This document shows positions 1 to 6,975 of a stretch of 23,775 nt of DNA, piece by piece. The DNA comes from Peptococcaceae bacterium (GTDB lineage Bacteria > Bacillota > Peptococcia > DRI-13 > UBA5745). Made by a program: the position numbers and the translations under genes. The notes beneath the pieces are model-generated. The model ran no database searches, had not been told where the DNA came from, and was given only the letters and a program-made list of their open reading frames with translations. The DNA is taken from contig JAISDM010000064.1 of the NCBI GenBank assembly GCA_031264885.1, positions 1 through 23,775 of the forward strand. Direction: 5' to 3'. The stretch's first letter is position 1, and every line of letters starts with the position of its first letter.

Positions 1-353
1 CGCAGGAACGCGTGCAGCATGTTGTAGCTTAAATCCAGACCGCTGGCGATGACGACGTTTTGCAGCACGCTCAGGTTCGAGAACAGCCGGATGTTCTGGA
101 ATGTGCGCGCGATGCCCAGTTGGGCGATTTTGTGTGTCTTCAGGCCGGTGATGTCCCTGCCGTTGAAGCTGATTTTGCCCCCGTCCGGACGGTATATGCC
201 TGTAATCACGTTAAAGACGGTGGTTTTGCCCGCGCCGTTGGGTCCGATGAGCCCGTGAACCCCGCCTTGGGCGATGGAAACGTTAAAATCGTCTATGGCG
301 CGGACGCCGCCGAAGTTTTTGTTCAGCGCGGATATCTCCAAAATGCCGTTCAT
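1..353 (-). CDS. livG: Liv-type ABC transporter ATP-binding protein (LivG-like), partial
   Basis: This is the N-terminal ~117 residues of an ABC ATPase; the rest lies beyond the left edge of the window. It starts at an ATG at 353, 5 bp after the livM stop. The protein opens MNGILEISALNKNFGGVRAI, has a clear Walker A (GPNGAGKTT, about residues 37-45), and reaches the Q-loop region (ARTFQNIRLF), which is typical of LivG/BraF. By family it hydrolyses ATP on the cytoplasmic side to power import through the LivH/LivM permeases. The Q-loop wording and the position directly after livM favour LivG over LivF. The Walker B and signature motif cannot be seen because the gene is cut. Family assignment is very secure; the transported substrate is not. 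Confidence 0.93.
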   Translation of the reverse strand, partial: MNGILEISALNKNFGGVRAIDDFNVSIAQGGVHGLIGPNGAGKTTVFNVITGIYRPDGGKISFNGRDITGLKTHKIAQLGIARTFQNIRLFSNLSVLQNVVIASGLDLSYNMLHAFL

Positions 354-358
354 CTCAT

Positions 359-1237
359 TCATCCCGCGCCGCCCCCTTTGACCGCTTTGCGGCGGAAAAA
401 TTTCAGCAGGCGGGAAAGAGAGAATTCCCGATAGCCGCACAGTCCTTCCGGCCGTATGATGATGATGGCCACCACGGCGAGGCCGTAAAAGAACATGCGA
501 TAGTTCGCGAAGCTGCGGAACATCTCCGGCAAAAGCGTAATCAGGAGCGAGCCCAGAACGGAGCCCGTCAGACTGCCCAGACCGCCGATGACCACCGTGA
601 TGGTCAGTTCCGCCGAGCGCGGCAGATTGAACATCACCGGAGAAAGAAACATCAGATTGTGGGCGTAAAGAGCGCCTGCCCAGCCCGCCAGCATGGCGCT
701 GAACACAAAGGATATTTTTTTGTGCTTCGTCACGTCGATGCCCACCGACTCCGCGGCGAGTTCCTGCTCGCGTATGGCGGTCAGGCCGCGCCCGTAACGG
801 GAATGGATGAACGTCCAGGCCAGGGCGATGGCCAGCAGGGCGCTGAATACGGCCACGGCCAGCGTCGTGTGTTTGGGGATGCCCGCCAGTCCTTTCGCGC
901 CGCCGGTCACCGGTTCAATATAATTGAACAGCACCCGCACACACTCGCCGAATCCCAATGTGGTGATCAGGAAATAGTCTCCTTTAAGCTTCAGCGTCAG
1001 CGAGCCCAGAAGGAAGCTCACAAAACCCGCCGCCAGCGCGCCCGCCAGAACGGCCGGCAGGAAGGGGATCCCCAGCCTGGTGGTAAGCAAGGCGGACGCG
1101 TACGCGCCGATGGACATAAACCCCGCGTTGCCGAAAGAGAATAGCCGCGTAAAGCCGGTTAAAATAGAGACGCCCAATACGATGATCAAATTGATACACA
1201 CCAATATGATGATGCCTTGCGTATAATCGGAAATCAA
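359..1237 (-). CDS. livM: Liv-type ABC transporter permease (LivM-like)
   Basis: Polytopic inner-membrane permease of about 292 residues, the usual LivM length. It contains the family signature SFGNAGFMSIGAYASALL near the N-terminus, the loop GDYFLITTLGFGECVRVLFN, and the cytoplasmic coupling segment RYGRGLTAIREQELAAESVGID that contacts the ATPase. I choose the TTG start at 1237 because a GGAAAGGGGG ribosome binding site lies just upstream. An ATG at 1285 would add 16 residues encoded inside a repeat element and is unlikely. It sits between livH and livG in one transcription unit. By family it forms a heterodimeric channel with LivH. The substrate class is inferred only from homology; the neighbouring enzymes suggest it may not be an amino acid. 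Confidence 0.93.
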   Translation of the reverse strand: MISDYTQGIIILVCINLIIVLGVSILTGFTRLFSFGNAGFMSIGAYASALLTTRLGIPFLPAVLAGALAAGFVSFLLGSLTLKLKGDYFLITTLGFGECVRVLFNYIEPVTGGAKGLAGIPKHTTLAVAVFSALLAIALAWTFIHSRYGRGLTAIREQELAAESVGIDVTKHKKISFVFSAMLAGWAGALYAHNLMFLSPVMFNLPRSAELTITVVIGGLGSLTGSVLGSLLITLLPEMFRSFANYRMFFYGLAVVAIIIIRPEGLCGYREFSLSRLLKFFRRKAVKGGGAG

Positions 1238-1254
1238 AGCCGATTCCCCCTTTC

Positions 1255-1422
1255 CTAAGGACTTGTGCAATAATAAATTGCACAATCTCGCGCAGAAATT
1301 TTACCGTCAGGCAAGGCGGAGGAAGGAGGCATACCCGGGGGCGGTATGGCGACTGACGACAACGCCGCCTGACGGTAAAATGGCAAGCGAGAAGTCCAAG
1401 TTATTGTTGTACAAGTCCTAAG
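1255..1422. repeat. MITE-like element with imperfect long terminal inverted repeats, between livH and livM
   Basis: The ends read TAAGGACTTGTGCAATAATAA on the left and, as reverse complement from the right, TTAGGACTTGTACAACAATAA. Inside them is a perfect 15-bp inverted repeat, ATTTTACCGTCAGGC at 1298-1312 and its complement at 1367-1381, plus a small central hairpin (ATACC...GGTAT, 1331-1346) and an end-proximal hairpin (TTGTGCAAT/ATTGCACAA, 1263-1285). There is no open frame of its own. The right end supplies the TAG stop of livH and the left end abuts the livM ribosome binding site, so the element must be transcribed within the operon. Mobile origin is inferred from the architecture; no transposase or clear target duplication is visible. 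Confidence 0.6.
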
Positions 1423-2290
1423 CTTTCTCTTCCACATGGATGCCCATCAGACCGCTGGGCTTAATGAGCAGCGTGGCTATGAGCAATGAGAAGGTAATGA
1501 GGTCGCGGAGACTGGAATTCAAATAGCCCGCGACCATAATCTCCGCGACGCCTATGATCAGCGCGCCCAAAATCGCCCCGCGCACGCTGCCGAGGCCGCC
1601 GAAAACGGAAGCGATGAACGCCTTGAGCCCCACATTGCCCATGGTGGGAAACACATTGTACTTGAGGCCCAGCAGAATGCCCGCGACGCCGGCCAGCGCC
1701 CCCGCCAATATGAACACGGCCGCCAGCATTTTATCCACATTGACCCCCAGCAGACTGGCGGTGTAGCTGTTGGATGCCACAGAACGGACGCCCAGGCCAA
1801 ATTTGGTATGCTGAATCAAAAATTCCATGACGATCAGCGCCGCCGCGGAAATAGCCAGGCTCATCACATCCAGAACGCCTATCCGGATGTTTCCGGCGCT
1901 TATGGAGGTAATGGGAATAACGGTGGGAAACATCTGGAACTTGGAGCCGAACAAGAGCATCACGCCGTTTTGGAATACGGTGGAAAGCCCCATGGCCGCG
2001 ATCATCAGAAACATCGTGGGGGATTTGTTCTCACGGATGCGGCGGTATAAGAACCGCTCGTTAAACAAACTGATCAGCGCGGCGCCGCCGATGCCCGCCA
2101 ACGCCGCCAGAGGGAACGGAAGAACCAGCGCCGACACGCTCATCAGCGCCACGTAAGCGCCCACCATACACACCTCGCCATGGGCCCAATTGGAGAAGCC
2201 CAGCAGGCTGTAAATCAGGGCGTATCCGGACGCGATCAGCGCGTACACGCCTCCCACGGAAATACCATTGATAAGCTGCTGCAAAAACAC
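1418..2290 (-). CDS. livH: Liv-type ABC transporter permease (LivH-like)
   Basis: Hydrophobic permease of about 290 residues with the LivH N-terminal signature FLQQLINGISVGGVYALIASGYALIYSLLG and the following FSNWAHGEVCMVGAYVAL. Near the C-terminus the coupling region and GLKAFIASVFGGLGSVRGAILGALIIG are well conserved. Two in-frame GTG starts are possible, at 2299 and 2290. The one at 2290 has a GAGGTGG site 5 nt upstream and gives the normal family start, so I prefer it. The stop TAG falls in the terminal repeat of the element at 1255-1422. It partners LivM. A 235-bp gap separates it from livK and carries a palindromic repeat, but no terminator with a T-tract is visible there, so cotranscription is plausible. 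Confidence 0.93.
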   Translation of the reverse strand: MFLQQLINGISVGGVYALIASGYALIYSLLGFSNWAHGEVCMVGAYVALMSVSALVLPFPLAALAGIGGAALISLFNERFLYRRIRENKSPTMFLMIAAMGLSTVFQNGVMLLFGSKFQMFPTVIPITSISAGNIRIGVLDVMSLAISAAALIVMEFLIQHTKFGLGVRSVASNSYTASLLGVNVDKMLAAVFILAGALAGVAGILLGLKYNVFPTMGNVGLKAFIASVFGGLGSVRGAILGALIIGVAEIMVAGYLNSSLRDLITFSLLIATLLIKPSGLMGIHVEEKA

Positions 2291-2525
2291 CTTGCCCACC
2301 TCGCTTTATGACGCCTCGGGAAACTGCGGTTTGCAGTTTGATCTGCGCCTGTCGAAGACGGGCGGCAGGATGCCGCCCCTACATATGCGTCATTCACGGT
2401 ACCGTAGGGGCGGCATCCTGCCGCCCACAAATCCGGATCCGCTCTTGCCTGCCCGGGCACGTTTCGCCAAATGATACCAAACTACGAATCGCAGCCCGGG
2501 AAAGCCTTGTCTTTCCGCTCACAGG
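2291..2525. other. livK-livH intergenic region
   Basis: This non-coding stretch inside the importer operon holds the palindromic repeat listed at 2360-2426 and a short hairpin GGAAAG...CTTTCC at about 2500-2517 just after the livK stop. No T-tract follows it. No promoter better than background was seen. The spacing may lower permease expression relative to the binding protein, which is common in Liv operons, but this is inference. Confidence 0.5.
2360..2426. repeat. Palindromic intergenic repeat, copy 1 (full, inverted orientation)
   Basis: A 67-bp element bounded by GGGCGGCAGGATGCCGCCCC and its complement. The central part, read on the minus strand, is CTACGGTACCGTGAATGACG. Each arm is itself a short palindrome (GGGCGGCA/TGCCGCCC), so the transcript can fold as two small hairpins or one long one. 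It is the reverse complement of the copy at 13269-13336, with a few substitutions. Confidence 0.8.
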
Positions 2526-3722
2526 TTACTTGAACATTTCGATAAACACGTTATCGGCGCCTTTGATTTCAAATATCGCCAGTTCCCGCACGGGATTGTG
2601 CGTGGCAGGATCAATGGACATTTCGCCGATCAGTCCTTTAAAGAAGGTTGTATTCTCCAGCGCGTCCCGGATGGCCTGGGGATCGGCGGATCCGGTTTCG
2701 TTGATACACTGAACGATCCACATCAGTCCGTCGTTTCCAAACAGGCACTCGCCTTCCAGCCCAATATTATACTTCGCCTGATATTCTTCCCCGTAAGCCT
2801 TCGCTTCAGGCAGGCTGAACCCGGGCCGCGTGCAGAAGAAAGCGCCTTCCAGCGCGCCTTCGGCCATGGTCCCCAGCTCATAGCTGTCCCAGCCGTCAAA
2901 TCCGACCATCTGACCCTCAAAGCCCAGTTCCTTCGCCTGTTTGGCAATCAGCGCCACGTCGCTGTAGATCCATGGGACAAACAGCGCTTCCGGCTTCGCC
3001 TGTACAATCTTGGTCAGCTGCGCGCGGTAATCATTGTCCCCGGAATTGGCGGCCTCGTTTGCCACAATCGCGCCGCCGCCCGCCGTGAAAGCCTTGACCG
3101 TAAAATCCGCCACGCCGGTAGAGTAGGAATCCCCTTGATTGACGATGATGGCCGCGGTTTTGTAGCCCTTATTCAGAACATATTCAGCCATCTTCGTTCC
3201 CTGAAAAGAGTCGATGAAGCACAGGCGGAAAGAATAGGGGTGCAATTTTCCGCTCTCATCCACCGTCACCAATTCATTGGACGCGGCTGTGGCGATCAGC
3301 GGCACTTTTTTCTGGTCGGCCACAGAGGCCATGGGGATGTTGCAGCTGGAAAAATTGGTGCCCACGACCGCAACGACCTTGTTCTCATCCACCAGCTTGT
3401 TGTAAGCGTTCACAGAATCCTGCGGGTCGCCCCGGCCGTCCAGCCCGACGATTTCGATTTGTCTGCCCAGCACGCCGCCGTCCGCGTTGATTTTTTCCGC
3501 GGTAAGCAGCATCCCGTTTAATCCCGCCTGCCCCCAAAGGGCCGTGTCTCCGGACAGCGCGCTCACGTAGCCGATTCTAATCGGATCCCCGGCCACAGCC
3601 GGCTGTCCGCTCCCGCCGCTCCCACCGTTCCCGCCTCCGGGCGCGGTAGAATTGCCGCATCCCGCGGCGGCAAACATGACGGATAACGTTAAAGCGGCAG
3701 CCATCGTTCTTTTTAACATCAT
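2526..3722 (-). CDS. livK: Liv-type substrate-binding lipoprotein (LivK-like)
   Basis: Extracytoplasmic ligand-binding protein of about 398 residues (periplasmic-binding-protein type 1, Peripla_BP_6). It opens with a lipoprotein signal, MMLKRTMAAALTLSVMFAAA followed by the lipobox cysteine in AAGC, and then a Gly/Ser-rich tether, so it should be anchored on the outer face of the membrane. The mature domain starts at DPIRIGYVSALSGDTALWGQ and contains LIATAASNELVT, typical of the family. The start at 3722 is chosen because GGAGGG sits 6 nt upstream; an ATG at 3740 would have no site. It delivers ligand to LivHMG. The neighbouring dehydrogenase and aldolase suggest a hydroxylated organic acid or sugar-derived ligand, but the sequence alone does not decide this. 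Confidence 0.93.
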   Translation of the reverse strand: MMLKRTMAAALTLSVMFAAAGCGNSTAPGGGNGGSGGSGQPAVAGDPIRIGYVSALSGDTALWGQAGLNGMLLTAEKINADGGVLGRQIEIVGLDGRGDPQDSVNAYNKLVDENKVVAVVGTNFSSCNIPMASVADQKKVPLIATAASNELVTVDESGKLHPYSFRLCFIDSFQGTKMAEYVLNKGYKTAAIIVNQGDSYSTGVADFTVKAFTAGGGAIVANEAANSGDNDYRAQLTKIVQAKPEALFVPWIYSDVALIAKQAKELGFEGQMVGFDGWDSYELGTMAEGALEGAFFCTRPGFSLPEAKAYGEEYQAKYNIGLEGECLFGNDGLMWIVQCINETGSADPQAIRDALENTTFFKGLIGEMSIDPATHNPVRELAIFEIKGADNVFIEMFK

Positions 3723-3745
3723 GTGAATCCCTCCGTTCATTTTTT

Positions 3746-4933
3746 TTAGCGATACTCAAATTCCAGCGGCTCGCCGCGCAAGAAATGTTCCACATCCCGC
3801 GCGAGCTGGCGCGTGTGATGGTCGATGGCGTCGTAGGTGGCGCCGGCGATGTGGGGCGTAATCACGATATTGTCCAGTTCCGCCACAAAGGGGTGATTCT
3901 CGGGCAGCGGCTCGCTGTCGAACACATCCAGCGCGGCGCCCGCTATTTTGCGCGCGCGCAGGGCTTCAATCAGCGCCGTTTCATCGACCAGCGCGCCCCG
4001 GGACGTGTTGATAAAATAAGCGGAAGATTTCATTTTTTCAAAAGCGTCCCGGTTGATGACGCCCCGAGTCTCCGGCGTGTCTTTGCAATGCAGTGTCACA
4101 ACGTCCGCCCGGGCGAGCAGTTCGTCCATCCCGACCTGCTCGTCTCCGGCTTCCAGCGTCTCCGGGGCGATGAAAGGATCCGCCGCCAATATCTTCATGC
4201 CTAAGGAGCGGCAGATGCGGGCGACTTCGCGGCCTACGCCGCCGTAGCCGACGACTCCGAGGGTATGCCCGGACATCTGAAAACCCTTGTACAGCACATA
4301 AGGGCTGTTTGGGCCCAGCGCCCAGGTCACGTCGTCCCGCAGCCCCGGTTCGGCCGTCTTTGCCACGGCCGGCAGCCCCGCCGCCGGAGCCGCCGCAGCC
4401 GGGGTCGCCGCAGTCTCCGGCGCCGGAGCCGCTGGGGCTGCTGAATTCGGCGAAGCCGCCGGATCCGCATGGGCTGCTGAATCTACCGTGGCTGCCTGCG
4501 CCGCCGGCGCGGTCGGGGTCGCCGCAGCTGCCGGCGCCAGATGGCGGCCGGATTTCAGCGCCGCGTAAGCCATGGGAATCTTGCGCATGACGCTGAGCAT
4601 GAGCGCCACGGTGAACTCCGCCGTGCATGTTGTGTTGCGTCCGGGCGCGTAACTGACGGGAATCCCTTTTTCCCGCGCGGCGCCGATATCGACGTTGACA
4701 GGATTCGCCCGCGTGCAGACGATGAGCCTGAGATTCGGCGAAGCCTCCATGACGCGCCGGGTAATGGGATCATAGCTTGTCACGAGTATATCCTTCCCCG
4801 AAATAAGACGCGCCATCTCGTCTTCGCTGAGAATTTCCCTGGTCTTTCCCCAACCGGCGTATTCGATTTCCAAAAGCCGCTCCAGCGGTTCCATATATTC
4901 CCTGTTGATTTCTGCTGTAATCAGTGCTTTCAT
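3746..4933 (-). CDS. D-isomer 2-hydroxyacid dehydrogenase (SerA-like) with an Ala/Pro-rich insertion
   Basis: A 395-residue NAD-dependent dehydrogenase of the SerA/2-hydroxyacid family, expected to interconvert a D-2-hydroxy acid and a 2-keto acid in the cytoplasm. The nucleotide-binding motif GYGGVG is at 229-234 and the catalytic triad is Arg312 (TSRGAL), Glu341 (DSEPLP) and His361 (TPHIAG). The CTRANPVNVD segment near residue 75 resembles the subgroup with CTRGGPVNVD. Residues about 132-198 are an Ala/Pro/Thr-rich low-complexity insertion between the substrate-binding domain and the NAD domain; without it the length is about 328, normal for the family. It follows the aldolase gene and precedes livK. 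The exact substrate is unknown. Assignment to phosphoglycerate dehydrogenase is unlikely, since no ACT domain is present. Confidence 0.88.
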   Translation of the reverse strand: MKALITAEINREYMEPLERLLEIEYAGWGKTREILSEDEMARLISGKDILVTSYDPITRRVMEASPNLRLIVCTRANPVNVDIGAAREKGIPVSYAPGRNTTCTAEFTVALMLSVMRKIPMAYAALKSGRHLAPAAAATPTAPAAQAATVDSAAHADPAASPNSAAPAAPAPETAATPAAAAPAAGLPAVAKTAEPGLRDDVTWALGPNSPYVLYKGFQMSGHTLGVVGYGGVGREVARICRSLGMKILAADPFIAPETLEAGDEQVGMDELLARADVVTLHCKDTPETRGVINRDAFEKMKSSAYFINTSRGALVDETALIEALRARKIAGAALDVFDSEPLPENHPFVAELDNIVITPHIAGATYDAIDHHTRQLARDVEHFLRGEPLEFEYR

Positions 4934-4998
4934 GGTTCAGAACCCTTTCTCATATTATTTTTTGCGGCGCACGATATGCCTCCCAATGCTCCTGGATC

Positions 4999-5664
4999 CT
5001 AAATTTCTTCGTGTTCCTCGATACGCCGGCCATAATCCTTGAAGCGCTCGATCATCCGCTCCATTTCGTCCTGAGGCAGAAGCACCGGTTCCCCGACACA
5101 TTTGGCGCGATAATACAGCTCGCAGCAAAACTCGATTTCCTCTGTCACGGCAAAGGCTTCCGCCAGATCCTTGCCCCCGGCCAGCAGTCCGTGGTTGGCC
5201 AGCAGCACCGCCTTGCGGCCTTCCATCGCCTCGAAGGCGTTCTTTGCCAAAGCGACGGTGCCATAGGTGGCGTACTTCGCGCAGCGCACGTCCGTTCCCG
5301 CGTAAGCCACCAGGTAATGCAGGGGAGGCAGCGTCCAATTCAATGTGGCGATGGTGGCCGCGAAGGTCGTGTGCGTGTGTATAACGGCGCCGATATCATT
5401 CCTGTACTTGTAAAAAATGCGGTGCATGTCACATTCGCTGGAAGGAACCGCGTCCCCATCGATGATTTTGCCGCTTTGCGCGTTGATGAGCACGATTTGT
5501 TCCGGCTTGATTTCAAAATAATCGATGCCGCTGGGGGTAATGGCCATCAGCCCGGACGCGCGGTCACAGACGCTTAAATTGCCTCCCGTTCCCCGCGTCA
5601 ATCCTGACTGGACGGCTTTCTTGCCGTATTGAATGATTTCTTCCCGAATTTCCTGTAAAAGCAT
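4999..5664 (-). CDS. Class II aldolase/adducin family protein (L-fuculose-phosphate aldolase-like)
   Basis: A 221-residue protein matching FucA-type aldolases over its full length. The zinc ligands are visible: His96 and His98 (VIHTHTTFA) and His158 (LANHGLLA), with the catalytic Glu77 in SSECDMHR. The phosphate-binding segment GTGGNLS is at about 25-31 and TPSG at 43-46. By family it cleaves or epimerises phosphorylated sugars or sugar acids (fuculose-phosphate, ribulose-phosphate, or 3-oxo-tetronate-phosphate type substrates). The specificity cannot be settled from the motif set. It lies between the regulator gene (32 bp upstream) and the dehydrogenase gene (66 bp downstream), which indicates a shared catabolic pathway. 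No sugar kinase is in view, so the phosphorylated substrate would have to be made elsewhere. Confidence 0.92.
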   Translation of the reverse strand: MLLQEIREEIIQYGKKAVQSGLTRGTGGNLSVCDRASGLMAITPSGIDYFEIKPEQIVLINAQSGKIIDGDAVPSSECDMHRIFYKYRNDIGAVIHTHTTFAATIATLNWTLPPLHYLVAYAGTDVRCAKYATYGTVALAKNAFEAMEGRKAVLLANHGLLAGGKDLAEAFAVTEEIEFCCELYYRAKCVGEPVLLPQDEMERMIERFKDYGRRIEEHEEI

Positions 5665-5695
5665 AGGGCGTCTCCTTTCTCCTGAACCGCTTCCT

Positions 5696-6640
5696 TCATA
5701 AAGCGCATATCTCCGCGATCTCCCTGGCTATGGCGCGGTCGATCATCATCACATTGACGCAGCCGGTGCGCAGCGCGCCCAGGACAGCCTCCACCTTTTT
5801 CTTCCCGCAGGCCAGCATAATCACGCAAGGGATCTTCGCCAGATGCTCGGGTTCCACGCCAATGATGTTGTTGAGCCGCTTCCACGCGCCGTCCTTGTCG
5901 AAAGGCTGCATGGCCAGGTCGCCGGCGCAGCCCGCCTCGACCAGCCGGTCCAGCGCTTCCCGGCTGAGATACCCCTGCCGGTAAAGGGTGGCGCCTTCCC
6001 TGAGTTCGCCGACGCCCAGAAGGGCCACATCACAATTGCGGATGTGCTCAAACATAGGCGCAAAGGCGCTGTCCTGCTCCAGAATCTCCTTTGCTTCCCT
6101 GCTTTCCACGATGGCCGGCGCGTAAAGGAGTTGGTAATCGCAGCCGAGTTTTTCCGCCAGCATACGGGTGATCTCATCTGATTTGGTCAGTTTGTTGTTG
6201 GAATTCAGGCCCCCGACCATCTGCACCACAGTGCAGTCTCCCAGGGACATCACCGGCATGCGCGTCACGGTGGCCGCCAAAGTCTCTCCCCAGGACACGC
6301 CGATTTTCTGACCCTTCTTAAATATGCCGCCGAGGGATTGCGCCGCTTTTTCTCCAAATAACTCCAGATAATTTTCGCTGTCCTCCACCTTGAAGATGAA
6401 CGCCTGATCCAGTGAAAACGCCCGCTCAAAAGCGCTCTCCAGCTCAAGATCCTCATCCTGAAGGCCGCTGATTTCGATCTTGACCACGCCCAGGTCCACC
6501 AGCATGCCGATCAGCTGGTTGACCCTCTGCCGCGTAAGCCCCAGCCGCTCGGCAATCTCGGCCTGGGTCATGTTCAGCTTGTAGTACCAGTACGCGATGC
6601 GCAGCAGCGATTCTTTCTCATTCTCCCGCAGTTTGTTCAT
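5696..6640 (-). CDS. SorC/DeoR-type sugar-binding transcriptional regulator
   Basis: A 314-residue regulator. The N-terminal helix-turn-helix is at about 24-46 (MTQAEIAERLGLTRQRVNQL), followed by the SorC effector-binding domain with GVSWGETLAATV, VVQMVGGLN, and the C-terminal signature ALRTGCVNVMMIDRAIA. The start at 6640 is preferred because a run of G (GGGGGGGG, 6646-6653) lies about 5 nt upstream. An ATG at 6667 would include that site inside the gene. In this family the effector is usually a phosphorylated sugar or related intermediate, bound in a fold like sugar-phosphate isomerases. It is the first gene of the aldolase-dehydrogenase-importer operon and has a palindrome in its own promoter, so it probably controls itself and the genes behind it. 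Confidence 0.92.
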   Translation of the reverse strand: MNKLRENEKESLLRIAYWYYKLNMTQAEIAERLGLTRQRVNQLIGMLVDLGVVKIEISGLQDEDLELESAFERAFSLDQAFIFKVEDSENYLELFGEKAAQSLGGIFKKGQKIGVSWGETLAATVTRMPVMSLGDCTVVQMVGGLNSNNKLTKSDEITRMLAEKLGCDYQLLYAPAIVESREAKEILEQDSAFAPMFEHIRNCDVALLGVGELREGATLYRQGYLSREALDRLVEAGCAGDLAMQPFDKDGAWKRLNNIIGVEPEHLAKIPCVIMLACGKKKVEAVLGALRTGCVNVMMIDRAIAREIAEICAL

Positions 6641-6696
6641 ATCCGTCCCCCCCCTGATGTAAGACATCGTTACAGCCGCCCGGAAAGCTTGTTTAC

Positions 6697-6719
6697 AAAT
6701 GTAATTTTAAATTACATTT
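6697..6719. promoter_or_regulatory. Palindromic operator of the SorC-regulated operon
   Basis: A perfect 23-bp palindrome with 11-bp arms (AAATGTAATTT and its complement) around one central base. It lies at roughly +5 to +27 from the predicted transcription start, where a bound regulator would block transcription. Binding by the adjacent SorC-type protein is inferred from position and symmetry. Confidence 0.75.
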
Positions 6720-6730
6720 ATCACATCCTG

Positions 6731-6759
6731 ATCTTAACATACCCCCGCCAGCATTGCAA
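6731..6759 (-). promoter_or_regulatory. Sigma-A-type promoter of the SorC-aldolase-Liv operon
   Basis: On the minus strand, TTGCAA (6759-6754) is followed by a 17-bp spacer and TAAGAT (6736-6731). Start of transcription is expected near 6724, just ahead of the palindromic operator. Upstream lie phased AT tracts (6763-6790). Confidence 0.75.
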
Positions 6760-6762
6760 GAA

Positions 6763-6790
6763 GAAAATTCATGAAAATTCATGAAAATCG
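6763..6790. repeat. 10-bp phased GAAAATTCAT repeats upstream of the -35 box
   Basis: Two exact copies of GAAAATTCAT (6763-6772, 6773-6782) and a partial third (GAAAATCG). The 10-bp period matches one helical turn and places AT tracts on one face immediately upstream of the -35 element, which could bend DNA or act as an UP element. Function is inferred. Confidence 0.5.
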
Positions 6791-6827
6791 AAAAAATTTG
6801 CGTCCATCCGAGAGTAACTCCCCGACG

Positions 6828-6877
6828 CCGTCATTCCGGGCTCCCCACTGCCGTCATTCCGGGCTTGTCCCGGAATC
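6828..6877. repeat. GTCATTCCGGG-type intergenic repeat (one full, one partial copy)
   Basis: CCGTCATTCCGGG occurs at 6828-6840 and again at 6851-6863; the second copy continues into CTTGT and CCCGGAAT, forming a hairpin of 8-bp arms. The pattern resembles a short palindrome that is scattered between genes in many bacterial chromosomes. No coding potential is present. Confidence 0.6.
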
Positions 6878-6894
6878 CATTTACGAATAATAAG

Positions 6895-6951
6895 GGCAAC
6901 AAAAAACCAGCCGGAACCCAAGGATCAGGTTCCAGCTGGTTTTTTGTTGCC
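6895..6951. terminator. Long bidirectional hairpin terminator between yoeB and the SorC operon
   Basis: Two 24-bp arms (6895-6918 and 6928-6951) pair with one mismatch around a 9-nt loop. The inner G/C-rich stem (CCAGC-GGAACC) is flanked by A6 on one side and T6 on the other, so it can act as an intrinsic terminator on either strand. It lies 24 bp after the yoeB stop and before the promoter of the next operon. Confidence 0.85.
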
Positions 6952-6975
6952 GATTTTACCGTGCAAACAAAACGT

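Noticed and set aside
1238..1285. ATG start for livM at 1285
   Set aside because: The extra residues are encoded by the terminal part of the repeat element, and the TTG at 1237 has the ribosome binding site.
2598..3521. Plus-strand frame of 307 aa opposite livK
   Set aside because: livK has a lipoprotein signal, a good ribosome binding site and family motifs; the opposite frame has none.
6895..6951. T-box or attenuator leader
   Set aside because: The long hairpin resembles an antiterminator region at first sight, but there is no T-box core sequence and it lies after yoeB, not ahead of a gene in the same direction; a bidirectional terminator explains it.
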